In this document: positions 33,564-45,500 of the stretch, one piece after another | How positions within the stretch are numbered: position 1 is the first letter of the stretch | Layout: every line of letters begins with the position of its first letter | Origin: Ixodes scapularis | Taxonomy: Eukaryota > Arthropoda > Arachnida > Ixodida > Ixodidae | NCBI RefSeq assembly: GCF_016920785.2 | Contig: NW_024609837.1 | Span: 23,369,565 to 23,433,564, forward strand | DNA length: 64,000 bases | Direction of reading: 5' to 3' | Notes under the pieces: generated by a model | Databases searched by the model: none | What the model was told of the DNA's origin: nothing | What the model saw: the letters and a program-made list of their open reading frames with translations, nothing else | Position numbers and translations under genes: made by a program

Positions 33564-36500
33564 GTAAGTAGAAATTCGTCGATCCGCCCAAGTTCCGCGC
33601 GCTTCGCGGCAAATTTTAGCGAGGTCCGTGTCGAGTTTGGGCCATTTTCCGCTAGCTACGTGGCAGCTAACTCCGGCCTCCCTCCCCGATTAGGCGAGTT
33701 AAAAATGGCGATTCCTTTGTTCCTCGAGCTCGATGTTCGAGGTAGCCGCACGCGCCGATCACCACCCGAGCAGCGCTCGTCGCAAGGGAGGTTCTCGACG
33801 GTAATCGCTTTTCGACGTCGTTTTGCTGTCCCCAATTTCGCGATTTAGTAGTGGATTAGCGGATCCCAGCTGGGTTGGATTTACGCCCTTTTCGGGGTGG
33901 GATTTGGGGCCTAGAGTTCGACGCAGTGCTCGGATAACCTGCTGACGTTGCTTTCTGGGAAGCCGACCACTTTAGATCGGGTTGCAGGCGACGAGGAAGC
34001 CGAGCCATTTGAGTCGGCTGCGTCTTTTCTGTACTAGAGTCCACCATTTTTTCCCTTCACATTCTAATAGAGCTTGTGATTTCGTTCCGAGTTAGAGCAG
34101 ACTCTTCAAAGTGCCCCGGGGGAATATTTTCCGAGGCTGTCTGGCTAGGGATCGCCGAGCGTTTTTGCCGTGGAGTTTTTCGGGAATTCGAACGGGCTAG
34201 GCTTAACCGTTTTATTATATCCTGTTTGTCGTCGTATTGCATCTGGTTAACAACGACGACGATTTTGTTTCCCCTCGAAGTTCCACAGCCGTGCCGCCGC
34301 CCTCGCAGTCGCGACATTTTTCGTAGAATTCTGGCATTTTTTTTTCCAGGATCCTAGATTTTTCTCTCGACGGCAGCCATCCGCTGGTCGTACGCCGACC
34401 CAAGCTACACATTTTGAGAACTTGTAAGCGGAGATTTTGCTAGAAGTTTCCTAAGCCTTTTTAAGCATTGTTTTTTTATTTGATTAGCTTAGTGGAAATT
34501 AAGCTTTCTGGGGTGGGGCGCATTTTGTTTTCCTGTCTGCTTGAAAGTCGTTTTTTCCTTGCTATGCTTTTTGTGTTCGTACCGCCGTATGTTCCCAGTT
34601 AACTTTGTTCATATTGCATTCAACCTTTGATAGCAGCTGCTGTGCTCTAGTATTTCAGACCATAAGATGGTCGCTGGAATTGTGTTGACGATTCCTGGCG
34701 CGAGATCTAATGTAGGACCTGGGAAACTGCTTTTGTGTGCAGTATGTGCGAGTACCTAGGTATCATATTTCTTGTTGTGATTGCATGTTTGACATTTGAG
34801 CTGTGGATTGTGGGTGATTTCAATTCGTTCTTGTGAGAACATTCTATGCTATTCGAGGGTGGTATTGATGATCAAGCTGGCTCTTTCCGAAATTTGAAAT
34901 TGAATTTTCTATGGATCGAGACTTCATTATTCTCCAACACTTGCATGTATGACTTGCATAATGTCATGCTGCTTACATGATCATACCTTCATAGGTTATA
35001 TCAGTAAGGAATTGCATTATTTTTAGTGAGGTTATTATTTCCAGGTTCATAATTTCTAATTGTTTGTGAAATATTCCATGTTCATGAGACTTGCATTGGG
35101 GGCTGTGTGATTTCTGTTTATTTTTGTTTTTAATTAATAGCAACCATCATGAATTTTTTTTCTGCAGACTCGAATGCTTCTTTTTTTTGTGTGTGTGTGT
35201 GCACGCATAACTTGCTTTGTTAGTTTCTCTTGTGTTCATTTGGTTTAAAAACCTGAATTATTCTTGCTTCTCTTTACCACAGTAACTACTCATAACATCT
35301 GGCATAGCTTTTGAGGTGTTATATACATCATGATGCCCGATACTGGGAAGGAAACTTGTGAAGTTATCTTAGAAGAGAGACTAAAGAAAAGATGACAGAC
35401 AGGCATTTTTGACATACTTATTCGTAACCTTCTGTTCCTTCTAAGATATCTTCAAGTTTCCTTCCCAGTCTCGGGGTGTAAACATCATGACTACTATGCA
35501 CCAGGGTGCCTGCACATTGACCATTTTTTTCAACTGTATTCATGTTGCATATGAACAATTTCTGGTGGACCCTATTGAGAAGTCTCGTGTCCGTCCGGTC
35601 AACGATTAACTGAACTTTGATTATTGGTGGCAGTGGATAAGAAACCTTGGTACCGAATAAGTAACGTGGGGTGCATGTCTTCTGCGAGATTTGTGCATGT
35701 CTTGTATTCCCCGTTTGTCGCATTACTCAGTCGCGATAATTTCATACAAATTAGCTTTCTTCCTTAGTATTCTAGTATGTTTTCTTGTGTAATTAGCTTT
35801 TCTCTTCAGTATGTTTAGTGTGATCTCTTGTGTATGCTTTTTCACAGCATGCTTTACCTGTGGACCCTGGTTCATCAAGACGTGCTGCTCTTGGTTGATC
35901 AAAATTGTTAGTCTTAGAGGGACCCTGGTATTCAGCATGACTTCTTTTTGTCTGCACTCATTAAATCGTGGTGTTTTTTTTTTGTTTTTTTTTTCTTTTC
36001 TGCAGCAGGAGCATGTTTCCCGACGAAGACACCCCCAATCTCCTCTTCGATGGCGTCCGGTTCCAAGATCTGCCCATCTGCCACATCAAGTGTAGCCTGA
36101 ACAACACCATCTTGGCACTGACCGACCGAACAGGTCCGTGATCCAAGGTAACTGCTTTTTTGTGCTCTGGTGCGATGACTTGCACTTTTGGACTTTTCCC
36201 TGTTGGGGTGCCTTCCTCTGGGGGGTAGGGGGCATTTTTGGTTTGAATATATTACCTTGGAGATCACTCCAGTCTTCATTTTTATTGCGGTGGTTTACTG
36301 TTTTTTTTACTGTTCAACTGTCATGTCTGCATGGTAGTTGGGTGTACCATATGAACTGCTTATTTTTTTTTTTTATTCTTTGTATATTTTTTATTGGCAA
36401 TTTAGTCAAAATGTATATGTGCCATTTTTGCTGCGCTCACAGGTTCTGAGAATTAATATGCATGGCAAACTTTGGGGTAAACATCATAACTGTTTCTTGT

Positions 36501-39220
36501 AGTATATTTTGGTATGTTTCTGTTGGTTGTTGCGTCAGTTAAGGAACAATCCGAAACTTGTGTATATTTTTGTACAGGCTATTTTTAAGTCAATTCATGT
36601 GTGAGAAAGTTTCAGAACATGGTGTGCCTTGGTTATTTTTGTTATGTTGAAATATTAATTCCTTTCACTTCTTTTTGGGAAGTAGCGAATTGCCATTGAG
36701 TTGCCCCACAGCTCTTGCTGTCCCGTTGAACTTTAACCGTGTCTCCGAGGACAAACGTGCTGTGGACAGAAACGCAAAGGCCTAGCCTGCTATGTCAGCC
36801 CTCGGTCGCAGCTTTGCAAAGTCTGGGGCTGACACGAATGCTATGTACAGACGACAGATCATCCTTGAGCTGTACAAAATCAACCCTCCTTCCTCAGCTG
36901 TGTTCTTGTCAGTTTCTAATGTCTTTTTTGTTTCATCTGTTGCAGGTAAACCGGTTGCCATGAAATCGGGCGTAAGTGTTATGCAAATTCCACATCTTTC
37001 ACCTGCATTATTTTTGTCTGGAGGCAAGTTGCTGTTGGGTGCTCATTTTACGTTCTCTCAAACAGGGAACTGAAGGCTACAAGAATGCCAGGAAAGGTAC
37101 AACTGTTGCGGCGCAAGCGGCGGCACTCAGCTTCAGCTCGGTGAGTTCCTCCCACCCAACTGGTTCTTTTTTTGTTAGTTAATTTTGTCTGGCGTGGTCT
37201 AAACGATCCGATTAATCGGCTGCACTTGCGAACCCATACGGTAGCCGCAGGGGTTTGGGTGGTTGCAAAAGAGGTGGGAAGGTCTGATCGTTGTTTGTTT
37301 GCACGGTTTTACAGGTTGCCGAACTACGGGCCATCAAGAACATCAGGGTCATTGTCAAGGGCCTGGGCCCAGGAAGGCTGGTGAGTTGTTTCCCCTCTCA
37401 TGTCCTTTGCTAGTTGACAGTAGGGAGCTCAGTGGCGCTCTAAGGTCAAGACCTCTTTGTTTCAGCAAATCTTGTTCGGCAGTCATTACACGATGTAGCT
37501 AGGGCTGTCTTTACTCTTCGCTAGCCTTGGTTGCGATTTGCATTTAAAAACAACGCGGCGGCCTGGCGGTAGCTGGGTGGGCGCTTTTGGCTTGCTCTCT
37601 CGATTGGCTGATGCTTTGTATCGCCTGACCACATTGGGTCGGAGTAGTCACGTAAGCGTAATCTGAACAAACCCAGAGTGGAGCGTTTAGAATATGCAGC
37701 TTGCGATTATTAAGACGGCAGCTTGATTTTGCAGGCGTTCCTAAGAGCCACCCACAGTGTGGGGGTTGAAAGATACACCTAAATTTCTCAGGGGCAAAGT
37801 GGAGATCTTAAAATGGTTGCAGCAGGTGCTACAAACATAATTATCACTTACGCACTGTCCTTGGAGTGATATTTAAGCTTTGGTGCACAAACTCTCGACA
37901 CATGTTGTGACAAACACTCTTTTGATTTCAACCGTGCCACTGCCTCTTTAATGATGTTTGGGGACATTTACGTCTGGTGGCTGTGCGAAGGAAGAAGCTT
38001 CACTTGTGTGCTCTAGTTACAAAGTCTGCACTGCACAGTTCCAGCTGCAGGTTTCAAAGCTCTCAATTATTTTGAGGGGTTGAGGCATTTGTAATAGGCC
38101 AAATCTCAACAAGTCCTTAAATTCTTCTTTCAGTATTTGCCTAAGTGATCAATGTGCACATGAAATGTGCTGCATTGGGTTACAACCTTTCATAGCTGAG
38201 ACTTCTTGCCTAGTGGCAAGCCTATCTAACAAGACTTGTTGCAAATGCCATTGTTGGCAGCAGTGGTTGCTTGTTGAACCAATCACAGTACTGCACTCCA
38301 GGTGCAAAGATCTAGCCCTCAGAATATTTTTAATACCAGACATTTGTTATCACCATCAGTGTGCGAATCGAATGCAATAGTAATTTTGTAGTCGTATGGC
38401 GTTCAGCGTAGAATTTATGAAATGCATACTCCGAAAATTGGACCATGTTTTTTTTTTATGTGAAGTTCTGCACACTGCCAGTCGGCTCCAATAATACAAT
38501 ATTAGTGCATGCTCACTTGGAAGTTGACATTGAATGCAACTTTTATTGTTCCTGGCTTGGGCCATAGATCAGGTCCCTTTGTCTCACTAATGGTCACGTC
38601 CAAGGTTGCAATGCAGTTTCATGCCCTCTGTACCCCTTTTCAATTAACAAAGGCAACAAACAGAAGTTTCGTTGCTTGATTACATACGGGATGCTATTTA
38701 TGCTGTGGATTTGCATGTTCCTTTGGCAACACTCGCAAACAGAGACGTTAACTACCAGCACGCACTGCTTGCAGTCAGGCATAATTATTGGATACCATGA
38801 TTATACCAGATTGCAAATACTGACATAATGAGAACTTCGAAGTGCGTGGACCAACTGCAAAAACAAGTGTGAGCTCTGCATTCGATTGTGCTTCGACTGA
38901 ATGAACGTTCGGGCAGCAAGGCAAGAAGACCATCTTCTCACGCCTTTGGTGTTAAACCACGTTAAAGTGAGATAAAGTATAATGGTAGCAAACTGCATAT
39001 TTCAGGTTCCCATGTTTGTTGCTTGTGCAAGTTCGTGTCCAGACCAAAGTTTTATATTACCTTCTCTACTTTGGAAGGTTGCGGAAAAAGTTTGGGGCAT
39101 GTTTCTTCGCAGGCATCCATCAAAGGTCTTCAGATGGGCGGCTTAAATGTAGTTTCGATCACCGACCGGACGCCAGCACCTGAGAAGTGTCCTCGTCCAC
39201 GCAAAGCAAAGAGGCTTTGA
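33322..39220 (+). CDS. MRPS11: Small ribosomal subunit protein uS11m (mitochondrial ribosomal protein S11), six coding exons
   Basis: Component of the platform of the mitochondrial 28S subunit, imported into the matrix. Coding exons are 33322-33563, 36006-36133, 36946-36971, 37066-37140, 37315-37380 and 39113-39220, joined in frame to 214 residues (human MRPS11 is 194). The first exon is Arg/Ser/Leu-rich with few acids up to residue 40, as expected of a targeting presequence. The S11 fold follows: LPICHIKCSLNNTILALTD, then GGTEGYKNARKGTTVAAQAA (rRNA-binding loop), VIVKGLGPGRL, GLNVVSITDRTP, and the C-terminal PRPRKAKRL that is nearly invariant in S11 proteins. The start ATG has A at -3. The exon 2 donor is the weak GTCCGT, but reading through it meets TGA two codons on, and protein homology requires the splice. 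Exon 2 has a CAGCAG acceptor. AATAAA at 39301-39306 closes the gene. Confidence 0.93.
33564..36005 (+). other. MRPS11 intron 1
   Basis: The first 800 bp are CpG-rich and contain AAAATGGCGATT (near 33703), a YY1-like promoter word, so the promoter region probably spans exon 1. The rest is AT-rich, with one MITE at 35326-35490. Confidence 0.8.
35326..35490. mobile_element. MITE-like inverted repeat in MRPS11 intron 1
   Basis: Arms of about 50 bp: ACTGGGAAGGAAACTTG on the left against CAAGTTTCCTTCCCAGT on the right. The pairing includes CATCATGATG near the left end and ACATCATGA near the right end. It is non-coding. Confidence 0.65.
36006..36133 (+). CDS. MRPS11: MRPS11 exon 2
   Basis: Acceptor TTTTCTGCAG ends at 36005; a second CAG immediately after (36006-36008) could serve instead and would remove one Arg codon. 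The exon encodes FDGVRFQDLPICHIKCSLNN and the strand ILALTDRT. The donor is ACAG|GTCCGT. Confidence 0.85.
36134..36945 (+). other. MRPS11 intron 2
   Basis: An 812-bp AT-rich intron beginning with the unusual GTCCGT donor. An open frame at 36792-37073 overlaps exon 3 in another phase and is not coding. Confidence 0.75.
36946..36971 (+). CDS. MRPS11: MRPS11 exon 3 (26-nt microexon)
   Basis: Acceptor CTGTTGCAG and donor GGC|GTAAGT. It encodes GKPVAMKSG, the turn between two S11 strands, and restores phase 0. Confidence 0.85.
37066..37140 (+). CDS. MRPS11: MRPS11 exon 4
   Basis: Acceptor TCAAACAG and donor TCG|GTGAGT. It encodes GTEGYKNARKGTTVAAQAAA, the conserved RNA-binding segment. Confidence 0.9.
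37315..37380 (+). CDS. MRPS11: MRPS11 exon 5
   Basis: Acceptor GGTTTTACAG and donor CTG|GTGAGT. There are 22 codons including IRVIVKGLGPGRL. Confidence 0.93.
37381..39112 (+). other. MRPS11 intron 5
   Basis: A 1.7-kb GT-AG intron. No repeat boundaries or exons were recognised. Confidence 0.8.
39113..39220 (+). CDS. MRPS11: MRPS11 exon 6
   Basis: Acceptor TTCTTCGCAG. It encodes ASIKGLQMGGLNVVSITDRT and the basic C-terminus, then TGA. Confidence 0.93.
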   Translation, partial: ASIKGLQMGGLNVVSITDRTPAPEKCPRPRKAKRL

Positions 39221-39300
39221 TTGTCATCACGTCTCGTTGGTTTACGAAAACATACCTTCATCACTTTCATCAGCTGAAAATTGTAGAATATATTTCTGTA

Positions 39301-39306
39301 AATAAA
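39301..39306 (+). other. MRPS11: MRPS11 poly(A) signal
   Basis: AATAAA, 81 nt after the stop codon. Confidence 0.7.
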
Positions 39307-39359
39307 AGCTTCAGAAGTTACTACATGTTATTGTCATTGCAGTTCTTACTAGTTGTTAC

Positions 39360-40560
39360 TTTTCCCTAGCGGTCGCGATTTTTCTAGCAGACGACATTGA
39401 GTCGATATTTCTTGCACGGCGTCCCTTTCTAGACGTTTCGTGCGGGGACTTCTGGACTGTCTATGAAATGCCGACGTTCCGTTGCGGGTTCTGTTCAAAA
39501 AGTCGCGGTATACTTTCTCGGGAGATCACGCGGTGCCTTCAACGTCATTGCGCTGTGACGACGGGGAAGAAGGTTTTAAATATGGCGGATACAATGATCG
39601 CTGCTACGTTGCGAAGCTCGGACGCTCCGCAGTTTTCGCGTGGGTAAACGCGTCGCCGGCAATCTTTGCCGCATGTTTTCGACTCCCAAGTCGGCCCGGG
39701 CGTCAGCCGACTCGAGTTTTGGCCTTTAAACTGCGCCGGGAAGAAAGTGGGAGCGGTGCGGACATCGCGGAAGTTCCTTCCACCACCCATGATGGCATCG
39801 GTCGGCGAGCGGAGGCCATTTTGGCCGAGGTCGAGGCGTTAGGCCTACCGCGCCTCGTCGTCGTCGTCGCTTCCGAAGTCGTGCACCTTTGACCCGCTCC
39901 CCCGGAAGAAGTGTATGCCTGTGATTTTTTTTATTTTCTTTTTGTTGGCATCGGAAGAGGACTGCAAAAAACTTCGTTTTCTTCGGATTGTGCCTACCCC
40001 CCGGACTTTGCATTCGTTGCACCGATCAACGTGCTAGGACTTGCGACACCACGTCGATTCTTCGGGAGCCGAATCGGCTGCGCACACGATCGAAGGTAGG
40101 CACGCTACGATTTTTCGTCGCTTGTTCCGTCACCCCCCACTCCCTCGCCTCTTGTTTATCCGTGGCATATGATAGTAGTGTGTTCTTGATTATTCAGTGA
40201 CGTTTTATAAAACCCATCGCGCGAATTCGGCAACTTAGAAACATTTCGAATTTTGGTCCCGTCCACCTCGCCGGGTTGTGTTGATACCGGTGTGCTTTTC
40301 GTCGTCTTCGCTCTCGCTGTTTCGTTGCACTTTTCGATCGAGTGCGTGCTCCTTACATCTCGCAGTATGCTCGACACCCTTCTACCCCTTTGTCTGTGCC
40401 CCCGGAGTCCATATGTTGAACGTGGCTTAGCGGAGGCGGCCCCTTTGCCCGTCGGCTTCGCTGACTTCGCCGTCGCTTTCGAAGAGCGTTGCCTCGGGGC
40501 CGTGCTCGATGCTTCATTGCCGACTTCAACCTGCTATAATTGAGTGTAATTGAATGTGTT
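39360..40560 (+). promoter_or_regulatory. CpG-rich promoter-like block, candidate CHD1 5' end
   Basis: This 1.2-kb stretch is rich in unmethylated-looking CpG compared with its flanks. It holds TATGGCGG (39580) and GGCCATTTTGGCC (39813), YY1-like words common near transcription starts, and TTAGGCCTAC at 39839. GAAG|GTAGGC at 40095 could be the donor of a non-coding first exon. The next gene on this strand is CHD1, whose first coding exon begins with an acceptor at 50638, so an untranslated exon must lie upstream. The link is inferred. Confidence 0.35.
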
Positions 40561-41935
40561 TCTCGGTTTTGACGAGAGCGTGGAGTACGCCCCTGGCGTG
40601 ACATTCAGGTGACCTTGTTGATTTTGCGTTTCGACGTGGACCCATTTGAGCAAATTGCGTCTCTTTTTCGGATGTCTTTGCTGATCGCAATTCACCAGCT
40701 CGGCGGTAGCGGTGCTCTTGATTGTCGGCGTTTTGTGGAAAGTTCTTATTTCTTTGTAACCTGTGGATCCTTTCGATGATACCTTTTTTTTTTTCCTGGC
40801 CCGTGTTGGATTTTGAATTTGCATCGGTTGTTTATGTTGAGCTTCTGAAGTTTCAAATTTGCGTTGTCGGCTGCCTCCACTCTGCTATCCATTGCAACCA
40901 CTTCAATTTGTGGTTTGTCAGCCCCTTAATTCTCTTATCGGGATCTGCCGGGCTAGGACTAGCCTCTATTTTCTCGTTCAGCGACGTGATACTTGTCCAA
41001 ATTTTCGTCTCGATGCGGTGGTGTGCGGCCGATGCGACGTTGAGTAGTACTTTGCCGTAGCTACTGACTCGTGTCAGATGTTTGTCCTACTTTACATGCC
41101 AGCTGCTTTGATACATTTGGATTGATATGACTTCTGCACCGACACTCAATTAGCTATAGCCTTTGTTGACCTTTCATGTAAATGTTCCTTTTGCTGAACA
41201 AGTCACACACAAACCAATCTTTTTTTCCATCAGATTAATTGGGCTTTCAGGGCACTCGGCGTTTTGTGACCCATTGGTATTTGAAGGACCCAGCTTTACA
41301 TAGTTTGCACACACATCATTAGTTCGCACACACATTTTATTGACCACGCTGATGCTTCATACGCTGGATGCGTGCCTTGCACCACGCTAATTACACACTG
41401 TACGAGGCTTATGTGCAAGCTGGATTGTCTTGACTTTAGTTTTCTTGGGTAAGGTGGCCCAGGACTCTTGTTGCAACTTTTTTCCTTAATTGGACGTCTT
41501 TGGATGAACGGTGGACTTCGGCAGCATGCTAAGTGGTGCCACATTGCACCGCTTGGTTCAGGTACGTGGTTTGTTGTTTCATTGCACATTTCTGGAGTAG
41601 ATTTATTACGCGATTAGTAGGACAGACACAAACTAGTAGCCTCTTAGAAAATGTCGCTATCGAAAGGGTGGATGTTCGTTAACGGCTAGACCCATCATAA
41701 CAGGTGGTAGCTTGTGCCGCCTACCGTTTTTGGTGCTATGCCACCTGGGACTCTATCCACTGGGCACTTTATTCCTAGTCATTACCATTTTAACTCTGGC
41801 TCAAGTATTAAAGGCTTGTATAACATACTTTTGGCTGCACATTAAAAAAAAGTTGGTCTCTACGTATCCTCTACTAAGGTCTCCTGGATTCCTAGAAGAG
41901 TCTAAACCCCTTTGAAGTTGTCCCAGTTGTGTCTG
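40561..41935. other. Gene-poor DNA
   Basis: Mixed composition, T/G-leaning. No gene or element ends were recognised. It may be part of the first CHD1 intron. Confidence 0.5.
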
Positions 41936-42119
41936 CTGCTATACTCCGTTCACCTTTAAGCTGAGACTAGAAACTCCACCTTCAGCGCGAGCTTTCTGCC
42001 CTTGCAAACACTAGTGTGCAACATGCAGGCACGCCCACCCAAAGCACTGGCGACGCCAGCTAGCTCTCGCTGAAGGCTGAGCTTCTCGTCTCCGCTTAAG
42101 GGTGGTTGGAATATAGCAG
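41936..42119. mobile_element. MITE of the CTATACTCCGTTCACC family (copy 2)
   Basis: Ends CTGCTATACTCCGTTCACC and GGTTGGAATATAGCAG are inverted, and pairing continues for about 55 bp (TTAAGCTGAGACTAGAA against TTCTCGTCTCCGCTTAA). It matches 2449-2608. The interior includes GCAGGCACGCCCACCCAAAG. Confidence 0.75.
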
Positions 42120-42421
42120 TGCATAGCCTTGACTGATTAGGGATAACTTAGTTTGATGAGACGGATGGATAGCTGGTGACAGTCAAGAATGCAGTAAACT
42201 CTCTGCCCCCAGCTCGAGCTTTCTGCCTTCAAGACTCTTCGTTGCCCATGCAGTTACACATACAATTGGGTCACTAGTAAAAATGAACTATGAACATTTA
42301 GCGCAGTTCTTGGACATCGTAATGGCATTTGGAGAGAAGCATACATGTTTGATGAAGCCTGGTGGAAGGCAATGGGTGTGCTGGAGGCTGAGCTGTTGTA
42401 TTTTTGGCCCGTTGCCAAATA

Positions 42422-42489
42422 TAGTATGTTACAAAGCAAGTCCCTGCAACAATCTCCACTGTTGCAGGGACTTGCTTTGTAACATACTA
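42422..42489. repeat. Perfect 30-bp hairpin with 8-nt loop
   Basis: The arms 42422-42451 and 42460-42489 are exactly complementary, including TTACAAAGCAAGTCCCTGCA, with loop ATCTCCAC. Confidence 0.9.
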
Positions 42490-42545
42490 CACACCCACCA
42501 AGGTTGGTGCCGGTGAGCCCAAAAAGCCATACTTCGTTCACCCTT

Positions 42546-45500
42546 TGGCTGTTAAGGTGGCAGGAAGCAAGAGCCTACTGGTTGCTTAGCAAAACATGCC
42601 TTCCTAAATAGAGTGCTCGTTCCATGTAAGCCTGTTTTAAAGGGTTGGGGACATAAAATTAAACGAGTAAATTCTTGAAATGGAACGCTCGTAAGCTGCT
42701 TAGCCTATACACCAAGGTTCATAATTGTTAGATCTCTAGCAATTGCAATAAATTTACGAATGTCATCATTTCCATCTGGTGACCAGGCAACGTTGCACCA
42801 TGTTTTATCAGGTTTGAAGGAACATACAATCGATCCTAGCAGTGTAGCTGTCTTCCATTTCTCTCATGTCCTAACCCCTAATCTTGTTTTTGTATGTAGC
42901 TTTTACTCCTTGCAAGTATGCATAGGTGCTGTTCGAGGTATGGAAACAATAAAATCGGTAGTCCACACTGTCGAAGGTGTAGTGTGGAAGTGGAGATGAA
43001 TTGCATCCAATCTGCTTGGAGCAGCCATCTTAATTCAAGTATGAATATGTGGGCAGGTACTACAACATTGGCGGATAAAGAGCTTGTTTATGCAAAAGCA
43101 ATAGCATCCAACAATTGCCTTGCTCCAAACCTGGCAGCAGATTTCTTTGCACGATGCGAGCACCTCCCAGATAAGAAAGCCTAAGTGCCGAATTTTCCTG
43201 CGTTGCTGAAAGACATCGTAGGCCACAGATTGGAGACAAGTGCTGCTTCAGCGTTCGCTAGTAACTTGTGTCCAATCGGTGAGAACGAGACTCCTTGTCG
43301 AACGCAGACACCATAGTAGTGTCCAATCTGAGGCCTATGGTGGCCTTCAGTGATGCAGGAAAATTCACCGCTTGGGCTCTCTTATCTAGGTCTCGTACAT
43401 ACACCCACTGTCTGAAAATGGGTTTCAGAATCTACACGGTGTCCATGAGTGCCAGAAGACAGGAAATATAGGGGTATTCACTTGACAACTTATTTGAGGA
43501 CGATGGCACGTGCATTCACAGAACGAGCTCATTATTAGGCTGCTAAGACCGGAAATCTTGTTGGTGTGGGATGCACATTGCCCAAGAACTCTGGAAGCTT
43601 GCCGTAGGCACGTGCTTGGCATTTGCGCACACATCTGTGGCTGTCGGTGAATACTATGCAGGACGCAATGCTCATATGCTTGCAGCTTGCCTGGGGTGTG
43701 TAATTTTTCAAATTCATGGTTTGAGAAATTTTAACTTCGAAACACTGACTCATTGCTCCAAAGAATTCCGGTTTGCCTGAACTTGTGCTCAATCCTATGG
43801 GGAATTTCTACCTGCTCTCAAACTGCGAATTCCAACAGTTGGTCTTTAGACCAGTGAAAATTTGTTGGCAGCTGCCAGAAAAACTGCTTATCTGAGACTC
43901 GTGCAAAACTGACGGCACCAAGCGGGAAAACCGGGAACCAGCCGGAACAGGTCGCTTTGTGCCTCTCCGCATGTCTGGCGGCTTTCGTGGACACTTGTTG
44001 TCGGCGTGGTGGCGAACAATGTAATTTGACGAAGATCTGATTATTTCTTAAGTTTGCCTGAGTGTTCTTTAGTGTGGTGAAGAAGCCTCAGTATATTGTT
44101 TCCTTCCATCACGTGTTTGAAAGCTCGTTTATTCCACAGCACATGGTCGCATGCTTTCGATATCTTGGATGGGGGGAAGATATCGCGGAAAAACGTTTTG
44201 ATTTGTTTGTCTCGAAAGTGACAATGCTTGGTAACTGATAAGTGGTTTCTTTATAAGGATGTAGAGCAGTGGACTGGGGACGACAAACGAGGTGTTTCAC
44301 TGGAGGGAACACCAATTTTGTCAAGTGAATGGGAAGGTTCGATAGCTGCTTTTCTTGAGTTTGGTTGTGTTCGATTAGTTTCAAGATTGAGCCACCCACG
44401 CTGGGCGGTGCATTGGCTATTAGTGTTGGCTGCTTTTCGCTGAAAAAGCTTCTGGACCACACCGAAGGAGTTGGGCTGATTACGCAATTACTTGATTCCG
44501 TAAAACCTGCTCGCTGCATGCGATTAACGAGGGAAATTGTCTGCTTTCAAAAGGTAGCGGACGCGTTTCGCAAAGTTAGAAGCTGTCGCAACATTATGAT
44601 CTGTCGCGCCTCCAATATTTATGTATACCCCTGCCGGAGCCAGCAACAATATACATCTACATTGCTCAGGTTGTCCGGCCACAAAAAATACTCCATTTCT
44701 CCGTTTAGGATTCAAAGTCAAGTTTAATGCCCAGAGGGGTTCTGCGTAAATCTCCGATAAAGACTTCAGTTTGTCCGCGTTCATCTCCGTGCTGCCGGCT
44801 AGAACCATTTGGCTGATTTTAAGTAGTATCTCTGTCTGTCAAATACACTTTTATTCAGCAGTTCACCTAATAGCTAGTCAACTAAGCTCATATAGCAGCC
44901 CAAAGAATATACTAATATCACTTTAGTGGGACATAGTACGTACTATAATACATAACCCGTATATTCGTCAAAATGACTTTTCGATTGCTACTAAAGCCTG
45001 AATTGAAATAAGAGTATCAGCTGCTTAGTGGAGCACCAGCGGGTTAACATGGTTCTTGGCTCAAGAAGCTGTTGCATAATTTTCCTGCAGCCTGTGTTGT
45101 TGACTGAGCAGACGCGGATACACACAAAAGCTCGATTTCGCAGACAGAAGTCGCATCGTCGAGGCATACGAGTTAGCTGAAAATTACTCTCGGTGGAACA
45201 ATTCTGTAGTCGCCGCTTTCCTTAGCTGATCAAAACTGAGTAGAGTCTGCTACAGTCTCTCCGGACGGAGCCTATAGTTTTGGTTTTAAACGAAATCTCC
45301 GAAACAAAAGTTTGACATGAAAAGAACAAAAAGCACCGGGAAAACGAAACTATGCTCTGCAAGTTTATGTGCACTGGCTACACTTAAATTCCTGTCAGAC
45401 AGGCTAGTTTAGTGTACTTCAAGCGAGTGCACTTCAACCTGTTGATACACACTCCAAGTGTGTTGGTGTTACATGAAAAAACTTGGTGTCACTCCAAAAT

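Noticed and set aside
36792..37073. 93-codon open frame around MRPS11 exon 3
   Set aside because: It is in a different phase from the S11 protein and spans true splice sites.
42760..43184. Possible transposase fragment
   Set aside because: Weak resemblance to DUF4371/hAT-type proteins by eye only; no motif I could defend.
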